Shown: positions 33,871-43,448, numbered from the stretch's first letter. The stretch is DNA of 64,000 nt from Vibrio gigantis (GCF_024347515.1 NZ_AP025492.1:434001-498000); one strand, 5' to 3'. Notes: a model not told the origin generated them from the sequence alone. Numbers and translations are program-made.

Positions 33871-34686
33871 ATGAACAAGTTCACAATAGATAATCAATCG
33901 ATGGCGTACCTAGATGAAGGTGAGGGTCCGGTTGTTGTTTTAGGCCACAGCTACCTTTGGGATAGCGCGATGTGGAAGCCACAGATTGAAGCACTAAAAA
34001 CTCAGTATCGTTGTATTGTGCCTGAGCTTTGGTCTCATGGTGAATCTGAAGCGGCACCGAGTGCAATGCGTAACCTGAAAGATTACGCTCAACATGTTTT
34101 GGCACTGCTTGATCACCTAAACATCGATAAGTTTTCAGTTGTTGGTTTATCGGTTGGCGGTATGTGGGGGACAGAGTTAGCGGAACTTGCACCTGCACGT
34201 ATTAATTCTTTGGTTCTAATGGATACTTTCGTAGGTCTAGAACCAGAAGTTGCCCACACTAAGTATTTCCACATGTTAGATACCATCACTCAAACCAAGA
34301 TGGTACCTCAGCCGATCGTTGAAGCGGTCGTCCCACTGTTCTTCGCGAATGATGCTCAAACTAACACGCCAGCTTTAGTGGAAGGTTTTACTAAGCAACT
34401 ATCGGCTCTTGAGGGCGAGAGCGCTGAAGAAGTGGCGCGCATCGGTCGAATGGTCTTTGGACGTCGCGATATGATCGAATCTGTAGAGGACTTTGCTCTG
34501 CCTGTTTTGATTGCGGTTGGGCAAGAAGACAAACCACGTCCGGTACTTGAGTCATACTTAATGCACGATTGCATTACCGGCAGTGAATTAGTGGTGATTC
34601 CAGGCGCGGGTCATATTAGTTCGTTAGAGCAGCCAGAGTTTGTGAATACGATGCTGAAGACGTTTTTAGATAAACATCTACTGTAG
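33871..34686 (+). CDS. Alpha/beta-fold hydrolase
   Basis: The 271-residue protein shows the hydrolase fold: VVVLGHSYLWDSAMW carries the oxyanion region, VVGLSVGGMWG the nucleophile Ser near residue 92, and PGAGHISSLEQP the catalytic His near residue 248. An acidic residue in AVGQEDKPRP is the likely third member. Sequence type is that of 3-oxoadipate enol-lactonase-like esterases, but the substrate cannot be told. AGGGAAG precedes the start. It is a single gene between tsaD and plsY. Confidence 0.88.
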   Translation: MNKFTIDNQSMAYLDEGEGPVVVLGHSYLWDSAMWKPQIEALKTQYRCIVPELWSHGESEAAPSAMRNLKDYAQHVLALLDHLNIDKFSVVGLSVGGMWGTELAELAPARINSLVLMDTFVGLEPEVAHTKYFHMLDTITQTKMVPQPIVEAVVPLFFANDAQTNTPALVEGFTKQLSALEGESAEEVARIGRMVFGRRDMIESVEDFALPVLIAVGQEDKPRPVLESYLMHDCITGSELVVIPGAGHISSLEQPEFVNTMLKTFLDKHLL

Positions 34687-34745
34687 TACTAACAACAACT
34701 AAAATTTATCGGTTTAAATCTTTACATTCAAAAGGGTGTATAAGG

Positions 34746-35342
34746 TTAAGCCGATTTTTTTTGTCCGAGTTTTGGTTCGCTGCCATCGAGTAGTCGGCGG
34801 ATATTCTGATGGTGACGTAGCACGATCAAACAACACAACATAGCTACTGGCAGTGTGTATTGAGGTTTGACTAACCAAGCATAGAAAGGTGCAAGTAGCA
34901 CGGTGACAAGTGCTGCTAAAGAAGAATAACGAAATAAAAATGCCACAACTAACCAAGTCGCCATGATCATTCCTGTTAGATCAAATCCGATTGGTGCGAT
35001 GGCTCCAAGTGCCGTCGCAACCCCTTTTCCACCTTTGAAGTGGAAGAATATTGGATACATATGGCCCAGACACGCCGCAATCGCTACAACGCCTAAAATG
35101 ATCGAGTCGATATTGAGGTAGTAGCCAAGCCAGACGGGGATGGTGCCTTTAAGCATGTCACACAGGAGGACAGCGGCTGCAGCGCCTTTACCGCCGACAC
35201 GCAGTACATTAGTGGCTCCAGGATTATTAGAGCCCACTGTTCTTGGATCTGGAAGTCCTAAAACTCGGCATATCAAGACCGCACTAGAGATTGAACCTAG
35301 TAAATAGGCTGCAATGATCATGATTAGTGCTAATGGGGTCAT
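34746..35342 (-). CDS. plsY: Acyl-phosphate:glycerol-3-phosphate acyltransferase
   Basis: PlsY is an inner-membrane enzyme that moves an acyl group from acyl-phosphate to glycerol-3-phosphate, the first step of phospholipid synthesis. The 198-residue protein has about five hydrophobic segments. The [15 protein letters not shown] motif (about 36-50) and the FKGGKGVAT motif (about 100-108) are the conserved loops. AAGGAAAG precedes the ATG. It is divergent from folB, the usual order in this group. Confidence 0.96.
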   Translation of the reverse strand: MTPLALIMIIAAYLLGSISSAVLICRVLGLPDPRTVGSNNPGATNVLRVGGKGAAAAVLLCDMLKGTIPVWLGYYLNIDSIILGVVAIAACLGHMYPIFFHFKGGKGVATALGAIAPIGFDLTGMIMATWLVVAFLFRYSSLAALVTVLLAPFYAWLVKPQYTLPVAMLCCLIVLRHHQNIRRLLDGSEPKLGQKKSA

Positions 35343-35480
35343 GTCTTTCCTTAAACGGTTATAAGCCTAACGATGGGAAAATAATGCTCAATCCAAGAGT
35401 AATTGATATCATATCTCGAATTACGCAAATAATACGTTTTTTTCCCCAATATGGGTATCCGACCTCTAAAAGGACAAGTC

Positions 35481-35840
35481 ATGGCACTGGATAAAGTTTT
35501 CATTGAACAGCTAGAAGTAATTACAACGATCGGTGTTTACGATTGGGAACAAGAGATTAAACAAAAACTTGTGCTTGATATTGAAATGGCTCATGACAAC
35601 CGCCCAGCAGGTAAGAGTGACGATGTGGTTGATGCTCTGGACTACTCTACAGTAAGTACTGCTGTGCTTGATCATATTGCGAATGGCCGCTTCCTGTTGG
35701 TAGAGCGTGTGGCTGAAGAAGTGGCTGAATTAATTATGAATCAGTTCTCTGTTCCTTGGATTAAAATCCGCTTGGCTAAACCGGGCGCAGTGCCTCAAGC
35801 GAAGGCTGTTGGCGTGATCATCGAACGAGGTCAAGTATGA
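35481..35840 (+). CDS. folB: Dihydroneopterin aldolase
   Basis: FolB converts dihydroneopterin to 6-hydroxymethyl-dihydropterin in folate synthesis. I start at the ATG at 35481, giving MALDKVFIEQLEVIT after AAAAGGAC; the product has 119 residues. The conserved TIGVYDWEQEIKQ, the DYSTV segment and the KPGAVPQAKAVGV ending are present. It overlaps folK by 4 bp (ATGA), so the two are coupled. Confidence 0.96.
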   Translation: MALDKVFIEQLEVITTIGVYDWEQEIKQKLVLDIEMAHDNRPAGKSDDVVDALDYSTVSTAVLDHIANGRFLLVERVAEEVAELIMNQFSVPWIKIRLAKPGAVPQAKAVGVIIERGQV

Positions 35841-36319
35841 CCATAGCCTATGTTGGTGTTGGCACGAACATAGACCGCGACAAGCATGCAAGAGTGGCAT
35901 GGACAGAGCTTCAATCGTTAGGGATTAACCTTAAATGCTCTAAAATCTATCACTGTGAGCCCGTGGGTTTTAATAGCCATCCGTTTTATAACTTTGTGAT
36001 AGAGCTCGACACATCACTTTCATTGACTGAATTTTCACAACACCTGCGTAAAATTGAGTTTAAATGGGGTCGCTCTCAAGATGCACATAAACTGCAAGAT
36101 CGAAAGCTCGATCTTGATATTGTGCTGTTTGGAGAGGTGGTTTCTGAGAGCGATCCAGAACTGCCACGCAGTGATATCTATAAATATCCGTTTGTAACAC
36201 AACCGCTTTATGATCTTTGTCCTGCGAGAGTGATCCCGCAAGATGGAAGAACCGTCAGTGAAATATGGCAGAAGATGCAGCAATTAGACTCGCTCTCTGT
36301 TGTAGATATAAAACTATAA
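35837..36319 (+). CDS. folK: 6-hydroxymethyl-7,8-dihydropterin pyrophosphokinase
   Basis: FolK passes pyrophosphate from ATP to hydroxymethyl-dihydropterin, the step after FolB. AYVGVGTNIDRDKH at the start and the signature RKLDLDIVLFG near residue 92 identify it. The 160-residue length is normal. This copy is close to the FolK form that lies beside folB in vibrios rather than beside pcnB. It is coupled to folB by overlap and followed 16 bp later by uppP. Confidence 0.93.
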   Translation: MTIAYVGVGTNIDRDKHARVAWTELQSLGINLKCSKIYHCEPVGFNSHPFYNFVIELDTSLSLTEFSQHLRKIEFKWGRSQDAHKLQDRKLDLDIVLFGEVVSESDPELPRSDIYKYPFVTQPLYDLCPARVIPQDGRTVSEIWQKMQQLDSLSVVDIKL

Positions 36320-36335
36320 TTTTTTAAGGTAAGTA

Positions 36336-37139
36336 ATGAGTTATTTTGAAGCGTTTATATTGGCGTTGGTGCAAGGCTTTACTGAGTTTTTACCTATTTC
36401 CAGTTCTGCACACTTAATTCTTCCTTCTGCTGTTTTAGGTTGGGAAGATCAAGGCTTGGCATTTGATGTTGCTGTCCACGTTGGTACATTAGCTGCTGTG
36501 GTTATCTATTTCCGCAAAGAAGTGGTTTCTCTTTTGGGCGCTTTCTTTGGATCTATCTTTAAGGGCGACCGCAGCAAAGAAGCGAAATTGGCGTGGATGA
36601 TCATCCTTGCGACGATTCCGGCATGTATCTTTGGCCTGCTGATGAAGGACATTGTTGAGCTTTACCTGCGTAGTGCATGGGTGATTGCGACAACGACAAT
36701 CGTCTTTGGTCTGTTGTTGTGGTGGGTAGATAAGAACTCAAGCCTACGTGATGATGAGTACCAAGCTGGCTGGAAAAAAGCGCTGTTTATTGGTCTTGCT
36801 CAAGCAATGGCGATTATTCCGGGCACATCTCGTTCTGGCGCAACCATTACCGCGGCGCTGTATCTTGGTTTCACACGTGAAGCAGCAGCTCGATTCTCTT
36901 TCTTGATGTCTATCCCAATCATCACTTTAGCTGGTGGTTACTTAGGTCTTAAGCTCGTGACCAGTGGTGATCCAATCCATGTTGGCACTTTGCTAACGGG
37001 TATCGTGGTGTCTTTCATTAGTGCTTATATCTGTATCCACTTCTTCTTGAAGCTTATCTCTCGTATGGGTATGACACCGTTTGTTATCTACCGCCTAATC
37101 CTAGGTTGTGGTCTGTTTGCTTTCTTAATGATGCAGTAA
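36336..37139 (+). CDS. uppP: Undecaprenyl-diphosphatase
   Basis: UppP (BacA) removes a phosphate from undecaprenyl diphosphate so that the lipid carrier of cell-wall precursors can be reused. It is an integral membrane protein of 267 residues with about eight hydrophobic segments. The two signature motifs are [13 protein letters not shown] (16-28) and [10 protein letters not shown] (about 162-171). AAGGT precedes the start. A strong terminator follows. Confidence 0.97.
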   Translation: MSYFEAFILALVQGFTEFLPISSSAHLILPSAVLGWEDQGLAFDVAVHVGTLAAVVIYFRKEVVSLLGAFFGSIFKGDRSKEAKLAWMIILATIPACIFGLLMKDIVELYLRSAWVIATTTIVFGLLLWWVDKNSSLRDDEYQAGWKKALFIGLAQAMAIIPGTSRSGATITAALYLGFTREAAARFSFLMSIPIITLAGGYLGLKLVTSGDPIHVGTLLTGIVVSFISAYICIHFFLKLISRMGMTPFVIYRLILGCGLFAFLMMQ

Positions 37140-37171
37140 CAGACGCTGATAACAGTCTCGCCGTAAAATTG

Positions 37172-37200
37172 AAAAAGCCCGCTTTACTGCGGGCTTTTTA
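37172..37200. terminator. Terminator of uppP
   Basis: AAAAAGCCCGC pairs with GCGGGCTTTTT around TTTACT. It lies between the convergent uppP and cca genes and may serve both. Confidence 0.85.
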
Positions 37201-37226
37201 ATACGTGCTTACTAACAGATTGAAGA

Positions 37227-38495
37227 TCAACTATTAGTGAGTTCTGATAACGCGTTTTCAATAGCTACCGCTCTGCGCTTCTCTTGCTCTTCTCGAATAT
37301 CTTTACCTTTAAAGCCATCGGCAATGATCGTTTTTACTTCAACTTGAAGTGCCGCTCGGTAAGCGACTTCAAAACGCGCTTTTTGAGGATAAGGCTGCGC
37401 TTCTAATCCTTTTCGGCCTGCGTGATCGGCTTGGCAGCAAAGTAGTATGTCGTCGAGCCTATCTGGCTTGCGCCAAACATCGAACTTGTTGAGAACCTTG
37501 AGGAAGGTGGTTGGCTTTAGTTCATCTGCGCGATGGATATTAGAGTGCTGTTCACACACTAACAGTGCTAGGTCTCTGAACTCATTAGGCACTCTCACTC
37601 GCTCACATAGCTTCTTGATGATCTTCACGCCAGTATGGCAATGCATTTTATGACTTGGCCATTCGCTTTCTGGTGTGACGCCTTTACCTAAGTCATGCAC
37701 CTGAGCTGCAAAACGTACAGGCAGTGATGGGCTTAACAGCGCCGCTTGCTGAGCAACCATTAGAGTGTGAATACCCGTGTCGATCTCAGGGTGCCACTTT
37801 TCAGGTTGAGGAACACCAAAAAGTGCATCAAGTTCTGGTAAAACAACCGCTAGTGCTCCGCACTCTTTCAATACTGAAAGGAACACCTCTGGGTGTGGTG
37901 TACTAAGAGACTTATGCCACTCTTGCCAAACTCGCTCTGCCGTAAGATGGGCGAGTTCACCAGATTTAACGATTTCACTCATCATATCCATGGTTTCAGA
38001 TGCAATCGTAAAGTTGAGGTGGTGAAGTTTGGCAGCGAAGCGCGCAACTCGCAGTACTCGAAGCGGATCTTCAACAAAGGCATCGGATACGTGTCTAAGA
38101 ATACGTTCTGAGAGATCTTGCTGGCCGTGATAAGGATCGTGCAGGTTACCTTCATCATCTTGAGCGATGGCGTTGATCGTCAAATCACGACGCATGAGAT
38201 CTTCTTCCAGACTAACATCTGGCGCGAAATAACACTCGAAGCCGGTGTAACCCGAACCTGACTTTCTCTCAGTGCGAGCCAGTGCGTGCTCTTCCTTGGT
38301 TTTTGGGTGCAAGAATACCGGGAAGTCTTTACCCACAGCAGTGAAGCCGCGGCTTTCCATCTCTTTAGGGGTACTGCCGACCACCACCCAATCTTTATCA
38401 TAGCTATCAATATTGAGTAGCTTATCGCGCACCGCCCCACCGACTAGATAGCGCTGTAGCCCACTCTCTTTTGGTAGGCTATCGTATATTTGCAA
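37227..38495 (-). CDS. cca: tRNA CCA-adding enzyme (multifunctional)
   Basis: This nucleotidyltransferase adds or repairs the CCA end of tRNAs. YLVGGAVRDKLL and DKDWVVVGSTP hold the active site; RRDLTINAIA follows. The C-terminal HD domain (QVHDLGKGV and HKMHCHTGV) gives the phosphohydrolase activity of the gammaproteobacterial type. I infer a TTG start at 38495, because GAGGTGAT lies at ideal distance upstream and the protein then begins near the usual place; the longest frame would add 16 residues. The product has 422 residues. Confidence 0.93.
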   Translation of the reverse strand: MQIYDSLPKESGLQRYLVGGAVRDKLLNIDSYDKDWVVVGSTPKEMESRGFTAVGKDFPVFLHPKTKEEHALARTERKSGSGYTGFECYFAPDVSLEEDLMRRDLTINAIAQDDEGNLHDPYHGQQDLSERILRHVSDAFVEDPLRVLRVARFAAKLHHLNFTIASETMDMMSEIVKSGELAHLTAERVWQEWHKSLSTPHPEVFLSVLKECGALAVVLPELDALFGVPQPEKWHPEIDTGIHTLMVAQQAALLSPSLPVRFAAQVHDLGKGVTPESEWPSHKMHCHTGVKIIKKLCERVRVPNEFRDLALLVCEQHSNIHRADELKPTTFLKVLNKFDVWRKPDRLDDILLCCQADHAGRKGLEAQPYPQKARFEVAYRAALQVEVKTIIADGFKGKDIREEQEKRRAVAIENALSELTNS

Positions 38496-38579
38496 CTTAT
38501 CACCTCGAAATGTTTTATCACTGCTGGACTTTACTGCAAGCAATGGTACTTTCCATTAATCGTAATTATAGGGCAGCAC

Positions 38580-40250
38580 ATGTATAAGGAATATTTTGGC
38601 TTCGTTGAGACGCCATTTTCGATTGTACCAAATTCTCGCTACTTGTTTTTGAGTCAGCGCCATCAAGAAGCGATGCAAAACCTACAAGCCGGTTTAGGCG
38701 AGGGTGGGGGCTTTGCGATGCTTACTGGTGAGGTTGGTACAGGGAAAACAACGGTCGCTAAGGCGATGTTGTCCTCCCTTGATAGCCACACTCAAGCTGG
38801 CCTTATACTCAACCCTACATTTTCCAATACCGATTTGCTTGAAGCTATCTGTGATGAGTTCGATATCGACTATCCGCAACAGGCATCACTCAAGCAACTG
38901 AGTCAGGCGATTCATCACTTTCTACTTGATAGTCATGCCGAAGGTATTCAAACCTTATTGGTGATAGATGAAGCTCAGCACTTAGCTGCCGATGTGTTGG
39001 AGCAGCTACGCCTTTTAACGAACTTGGAAACTGACAGCCGCAAGTTATTAAAAGTATTGCTGGTTGGCCAACCTGAATTACAACAGCACCTGCAGACTAC
39101 GCAATTGCGCCAGCTAGCGCAGCGTATTACGGGGCGCTACCATTTGCTGCCCCTCAACATTCAAGAGACCGGTAAGTACATCGCGTTTCGCCTAGAGACA
39201 GCAGGTGGCGAGCAAATGCTGTTTTCGAATCGCTCCGTTAAGCTGATTGCCCAATATACTCATGGTATTCCACGGTTGATTAACTTGGTGTGTGATAAGG
39301 CGCTGCAGCTAGCGTTTCATGATGGAGAGCCAACACCGAGTAATGACACGGTTAACCGAGCGTGTCAGCAGGTTATGTCTTTTCAGGCTGATGTGTATCA
39401 CGTAGATAACCCTCCAACTTCCGATGTTATGCCCAAGTTATTCCAATATGCAGGGATTGCGACGTTAAGTATCGGCCTTGCTATGGCGACTTTTAACTTC
39501 GCTCCAACCTATATAAATTCTTGGTTATCTACGGATACTTCAAGTGAAATTAAAACTGAAGCGGCAGTGCACACTCAGCGTTCATTGGTGGCAGATACAC
39601 CTACGCTGGTGGCTGAGCCAAAACCTGCCAAGTTTGAGTTGCCACCACACATTCAACAACATTTGATGCAGGGAACCAATCGCTCTCTCGCTATCAAGGA
39701 CTTGTATACGCTTTGGGGATATCAATCTTCACTGCGTGATGGCTTGTGCTTAAGTGAACCACAAAGTGTCTTTGTGTGCGAGCAGCAGCAGGCTAATTTG
39801 GATACATTGGTAGAACTAGGCGTACCTGTGGTACTTAACCTCGATATAGACCAAAAGCCAGTGTTTGCTGTGCTTTATGGTGTGTCTGAGAAATCTGTCG
39901 AGTTACTGGTTAATGAGAAGCTCTTGGTGATACCGAAGCAATCTTTAGATAAAATCTGGCATGGCGATTATGTCGCGATTTGGAAACAGCCGCTACGAGA
40001 GACACTCAAAGAGGGCTATCAAGGTGAAGCAGTTGCTTTGCTTGATTTGTTACTTTCTGAAGTATTAGGAGAGGTTGTATCTGGCAGTGATGTGTTTGAT
40101 TATGAGTTAAAAATGAAAATCGAAGCGTTTCAAACTTGGCAAGGCATGTCTGTTGATGGCATCGCAGGTAAGCGAACCTTGGCAAGGTTGCAGAGATTAG
40201 CTCAACTCGATTCGCCTAAGTTGATGTCACTAGAAGGGGACGAAAGCTAA
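38580..40250 (+). CDS. gspA: ExeA/GspA-like AAA ATPase with peptidoglycan-binding domain
   Basis: GspA with GspB helps insert the type II secretion secretin through peptidoglycan. Starting at the ATG at 38580, the 556-residue protein opens MYKEYFGFVETPFSI, as in ExeA. Walker A is GEVGTGKT, Walker B is LLVIDEAQH. A membrane segment lies near residues 285-305 (GIATLSIGLAMATFNF). A C39-like middle region and a C-terminal peptidoglycan-binding repeat (MKIEAFQTWQGMSVDGIAG) follow. It overlaps gspB by one base (TAATG). Confidence 0.92.
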   Translation: MYKEYFGFVETPFSIVPNSRYLFLSQRHQEAMQNLQAGLGEGGGFAMLTGEVGTGKTTVAKAMLSSLDSHTQAGLILNPTFSNTDLLEAICDEFDIDYPQQASLKQLSQAIHHFLLDSHAEGIQTLLVIDEAQHLAADVLEQLRLLTNLETDSRKLLKVLLVGQPELQQHLQTTQLRQLAQRITGRYHLLPLNIQETGKYIAFRLETAGGEQMLFSNRSVKLIAQYTHGIPRLINLVCDKALQLAFHDGEPTPSNDTVNRACQQVMSFQADVYHVDNPPTSDVMPKLFQYAGIATLSIGLAMATFNFAPTYINSWLSTDTSSEIKTEAAVHTQRSLVADTPTLVAEPKPAKFELPPHIQQHLMQGTNRSLAIKDLYTLWGYQSSLRDGLCLSEPQSVFVCEQQQANLDTLVELGVPVVLNLDIDQKPVFAVLYGVSEKSVELLVNEKLLVIPKQSLDKIWHGDYVAIWKQPLRETLKEGYQGEAVALLDLLLSEVLGEVVSGSDVFDYELKMKIEAFQTWQGMSVDGIAGKRTLARLQRLAQLDSPKLMSLEGDES

Positions 40251-41230
40251 TGTCACGCATTATGCACGAACTTAAACACTCTTCTGGAAAACAGTCGTAT
40301 TTGAATCAGCATTCTCTTAGCAAGCCAAGCTTCAAAGGTTATCAGAATCATCATGTGCCTAGCTCTGCTAAAGGGATGAACAGCAAACGAGGTTCATCGT
40401 TAGCGATGGGGCTACTCCTAGTTCTGGTACCTTCTTTGCTGGTGGGTGGTGTCCTAGCTTATCAATCATATAACCAACAACTGCAAAACTCATCTAGCCG
40501 AGTCGCTAATGCCGCTCTGCCAGAATCAAAGGCTCTATCAGACGTTGAGCCTGAAATGGCTGATGTAGCAAGCATGCATGCTGTTCCTGTGGAAGAAAAT
40601 CCATTGTTCGCCGTTCGTCCTGCACCGACGAGTAAGCCATTGAAAGCACTGCCACGCCAAGAGGTGTATGCACAGATTGATTCGGACTCGAATCGTGCAA
40701 ACACCATAGGTGGCTCAGCTGTGATCTCAGCGAATGTTAATAACAACACTCAAATGATAGCCAGTTCTGAGTCGTCACCAGGTCAACCAACAGTTCAGCA
40801 AAGTGTTAGCGATGAAGCTAGCAACTTGCAATCAAACAGTGACCCACAGTCGGACAGTGATTTGCTGCAAGGGCTAGACCTGAGTGAATTACCACCCGAT
40901 TTGGCATTGAAGCTTGAATCCATCATGGGTGAGCAACAAAGCACACCTGAGCCAATGGACTCAAGACCAGCAGGGCAAGGTTCTCAGGTCATTGAGTTGG
41001 AAACACATATTAATAGCTTATCTGGGGTGTTACCTAAGTTAGACCTACAAACTCATATGTATTCGAGTAGTGAAACCAAGCGTTGGGTAAAAGTGAATGG
41101 CCAAGAAGTGGCACAAGGAGATTGGATTGGGCAAGATATTCAATTACTTGAGATTAAACCACAATCGGTAATCATAGAGTTCAATCAACAGAAGATAGAA
41201 ATCCCAGCTCTGTACGAGTGGAAAGGCTAG
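40250..41230 (+). CDS. gspB: GspB/ExeB-like type II secretion assembly protein
   Basis: The partner of GspA, anchored in the inner membrane. A single membrane segment lies at about residues 50-68 (MGLLLVLVPSLLVGGVLAY). A long polar, Ser/Gln-rich periplasmic linker follows. The C-terminal 65 residues (MYSSSETKRWVKVNGQEV, then IQLLEIKPQSVIIEF) form the T2SB domain. The gene is intact at 326 residues. An IS3 element lies 27 bp past its stop and separates it from a hairpin terminator at 42559. Confidence 0.9.
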   Translation: MSRIMHELKHSSGKQSYLNQHSLSKPSFKGYQNHHVPSSAKGMNSKRGSSLAMGLLLVLVPSLLVGGVLAYQSYNQQLQNSSSRVANAALPESKALSDVEPEMADVASMHAVPVEENPLFAVRPAPTSKPLKALPRQEVYAQIDSDSNRANTIGGSAVISANVNNNTQMIASSESSPGQPTVQQSVSDEASNLQSNSDPQSDSDLLQGLDLSELPPDLALKLESIMGEQQSTPEPMDSRPAGQGSQVIELETHINSLSGVLPKLDLQTHMYSSSETKRWVKVNGQEVAQGDWIGQDIQLLEIKPQSVIIEFNQQKIEIPALYEWKG

Positions 41231-41291
41231 CGAACTCTATAGGCATCCAGATGACAGTGACCCGTCCTGATATGGGTTGACACTTGATTGA

Positions 41292-42098
41292 CTAAAACGC
41301 TCGATGTATTTCATCGGGCGTTTTGTATTTTAGAGCCGTGTGAGGCCTATATTCATTATAGATTTTTACTGATTCAGCGACCATTTTCTTTGCTTCATCT
41401 AAATCATTAGGTTTATTCAACAGATACTCCATCTTCAGTATTCCGTTGATCCTCTCTGCCAACGCATTCTGATAACAGTCATAGCCATCAGTCATTGAGC
41501 AAGATACACCATACTGTCGATGCAACTCTTGGTATTCAACAGAGCAGTACTGAACACCTCGATCTGAGTGATGGACAAGCTCACCTGTATTCTTCCGCTC
41601 TTTCAACGCGTTTAAAAAGGCCTGCTTGACCGTGCGAGCTTTCATATCATCACTTATGTGATAGCCCACGATTTTTCTTGAGTAAGCGTCCGTCACTAAA
41701 CTGAGATACGTACTACCACGCCGCGTTGCTAGATAAGTAATATCGGCAACCCATAATTGCTCTGGTCCTTCCGGTATTAAGCCTTCTTTGATTCGATTTG
41801 GATGGCAGTAAAAGCGATGATTACTGTTTGTGGTTCGATGGTAAGCCCTTCGATTCTGTACTAATAATCGATTCATTCTCAGCAGAGAGAATAAGCGGTC
41901 TCGCCCGATTTCAATATCGTTCTGAGCAAGTAAATACTTGATCTTACGAGTCCCTATACGAGGGTGCATCATCCTTTGCTCCTTCACAAAACCGAGTACA
42001 GATTCATCTTTCTTTGTCTGATGAATTTCGGCAACACAGCGTTTGTAGAAAGCTTGTCTTGTAATACCTATGAAGTGACAAGCTTTAGTAACGGTCAA
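41292..42098 (-). CDS. IS3-family transposase OrfB (DDE integrase domain)
   Basis: OrfB carries the catalytic domain. Asp of the rve core lies in LWVADITYL, the second in VHHSDRGVQY, and the Glu in AERINGILKMEYL. The N-terminal HTH-like part includes RIGTRKIKYLLAQ. The frame lacks an ATG; its first candidate codon is TTG, overlapping orfA. It is therefore normally made as an OrfAB fusion by -1 frameshifting near the A6 tract (AGGAAAAAACGG) at the end of orfA. Confidence 0.93.
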   Translation of the reverse strand: MTVTKACHFIGITRQAFYKRCVAEIHQTKKDESVLGFVKEQRMMHPRIGTRKIKYLLAQNDIEIGRDRLFSLLRMNRLLVQNRRAYHRTTNSNHRFYCHPNRIKEGLIPEGPEQLWVADITYLATRRGSTYLSLVTDAYSRKIVGYHISDDMKARTVKQAFLNALKERKNTGELVHHSDRGVQYCSVEYQELHRQYGVSCSMTDGYDCYQNALAERINGILKMEYLLNKPNDLDEAKKMVAESVKIYNEYRPHTALKYKTPDEIHRAF

Positions 42099-42496
42099 CT
42101 TTCTGACCGTTTTTTCCTTAATAACTCGGCCTTGCGCTTCTTTGAGATTCGGACTCCGAAATCTCGATCCATGACTTTTACAACCGCTTCAAAGAACTCA
42201 GCTTTGAGCTGAGTTTCTTCTAATTGCTGCTCGAGTTCTTTGATTCGTTGCTCTGGGGTTTGAGTTGAGGAAGAGTTTGACATAGTCGCTCCTAACGCTC
42301 TCGATTGTTCTATTCCTTTAGACCAATCTAGTTGACCATGTTTGCGAAGCCAAACTAAAACGGTAGAGCGCCCTTGGATCCCATAACGTTCTTGAGCTTG
42401 CTTATAAGTCATTTCGCCTTTTTCAACTTGGCTTACGACTGCCAATTTAAAGGCAAGAGAATAATCTCGTTGAGTACGTCTACTTGTTGTTTTCAT
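42095..42496 (-). CDS. IS3-family transposase OrfA
   Basis: OrfA is the DNA-binding part. It holds a helix-turn-helix (MTYKQAQERYGIQGRSTVLVWLR) and a leucine-zipper-like coiled coil (RIKELEQQLEETQLKAEFFE). I start at the ATG at 42496, with GGAG upstream; the longer frame adds six residues. It terminates just inside orfB. Confidence 0.9.
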   Translation of the reverse strand: MKTTSRRTQRDYSLAFKLAVVSQVEKGEMTYKQAQERYGIQGRSTVLVWLRKHGQLDWSKGIEQSRALGATMSNSSSTQTPEQRIKELEQQLEETQLKAEFFEAVVKVMDRDFGVRISKKRKAELLRKKRSES

Positions 42497-42558
42497 GACA
42501 CTCTCCAATTTCATGTTGGAAATGTGTCAACCATATTTAGGACGGTACACAGGCAAAT

Positions 42559-42586
42559 AAAAAGGAGCACAGAGGTGCTCCTTTTT
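42559..42586. terminator. Terminator formerly adjoining gspB
   Basis: AAAAGGAGCAC pairs with GTGCTCCTTTT around AGAG and ends in T residues. The IS3 element now separates it from gspB. Confidence 0.8.
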
Positions 42587-42631
42587 GATATTCGATACTG
42601 AATTTTACTGTACCTGATATAAGCGTTAAGT

Positions 42632-43243
42632 CTACGCCCAGCCGTTTGGTGACTTTCTACGACGAGGCATGATGTGTGGTAGAACAAGGCCTAGAAGTAG
42701 ACCAATACCCGCAACACCACCACCGTACATGAAGTACTTCAATAGTAGGTCGTCTTTCTGAGTGTCTAGTTTAGCACGCAGTTCACGGTTCTCTGTTTGA
42801 GAGCTCGTTAGCTGTTGGCTAATTTCACTGTAGTTCTGCTCTAGTTCAGCAATCTGCTTGTTACGAGAGTCTAGAGAGCTTGCTAGGCCAGCTTTTTCGC
42901 TGTCAGCACTCTGGCGAGCATTCGCTAGTTTACCTTTAACTTCCGTCAGCTCTTTCTCTAGCTTAGGCATACGCAGTGCCATGCTTTCTTGAGTGCTTAC
43001 AAACTTACTTTCAACCCAACCTTTACGACCGCGGTTGTCTTGAATTTGGGTATAACCCGTGCTCTTGTTAGTTTGTAGGTATGTAATCTTTTCACCAGCA
43101 TCAACACTGCCGATGATACGGAATGTGTTGTTTGGGCCAGAATGCATATAAGTAAATAGTTTGTCAGCAATATAACGGTCTTGTGCAAAGGCAGCTGGAG
43201 CCGCAAGCATTGCGAACAAAACTAAGCTAATCAGTTTTTTCAC
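42632..43243 (-). CDS. SH3-domain exported protein with C-terminal membrane anchor (YgiM-like)
   Basis: The 203-residue protein has a signal peptide (MKKLISLVLFAMLAAPAAFA), a bacterial SH3 domain (about residues 25-85, including FTYMHSGPNNTFRIIGSV and GRKGWVESKFV), a long coiled coil (about 95-165) and a C-terminal membrane segment (GVAGIGLLLGLVLPHIM) followed by a basic tail. This is the layout of the TIGR04211/YgiM family. It lies near cca and the CYTH-CHAD gene, as ygiM does in E. coli. The function is unknown. Confidence 0.88.
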   Translation of the reverse strand: MKKLISLVLFAMLAAPAAFAQDRYIADKLFTYMHSGPNNTFRIIGSVDAGEKITYLQTNKSTGYTQIQDNRGRKGWVESKFVSTQESMALRMPKLEKELTEVKGKLANARQSADSEKAGLASSLDSRNKQIAELEQNYSEISQQLTSSQTENRELRAKLDTQKDDLLLKYFMYGGGVAGIGLLLGLVLPHIMPRRRKSPNGWA

Positions 43244-43334
43244 AGTAAATCCCTTAACGATTCAAATTGGGTAGGCGTATGAGTCAGCCTCAATGAGCAA
43301 ATAATATTTAGTTTCTTTATGCGGTGCAACAAAG

Positions 43335-43355
43335 AAGGGAGGCAAAGCCTCCCTT
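43335..43355. terminator. Terminator between the SH3 and phosphate-carrier genes
   Basis: A perfect 9-bp stem (AAGGGAGGC/GCCTCCCTT) with a 3-base loop. It lies about 95 bp beyond the stop of the minus-strand phosphate carrier gene. Confidence 0.6.
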
Positions 43356-43448
43356 TCTGTGCGTTTGAGTCAATAATGACATGGCATTTACATATCGTTA
43401 CTGAAGCTCACACTGTTCTGACGCTAGTATTCACTAACGCAGTCGCGA

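Larger units (their letters stand above)
41258..42549 (-). mobile_element. IS3-family insertion sequence (1292 bp)
   Basis: The ends are imperfect inverted repeats: TGACCCGTCCTGATATGG... at the left and TGTACCGTCCTAAATATGG... read inward from the right, both running into GTTGACAC. The 3-bp sequence CAG flanks both ends (41255-41257 and 42550-42552), a target duplication typical of the family. The two overlapping frames orfA and orfB are intact, so the copy may be active. It inserted between gspB and the downstream terminator without breaking a gene. Confidence 0.92.

Noticed and set aside
42095..42120. Broken transposase (frameshift mutation) in the IS element
   Set aside because: Overlapping orfA and orfB in the -1 frame are the normal IS3 layout; an A6 tract is present at the expected place.
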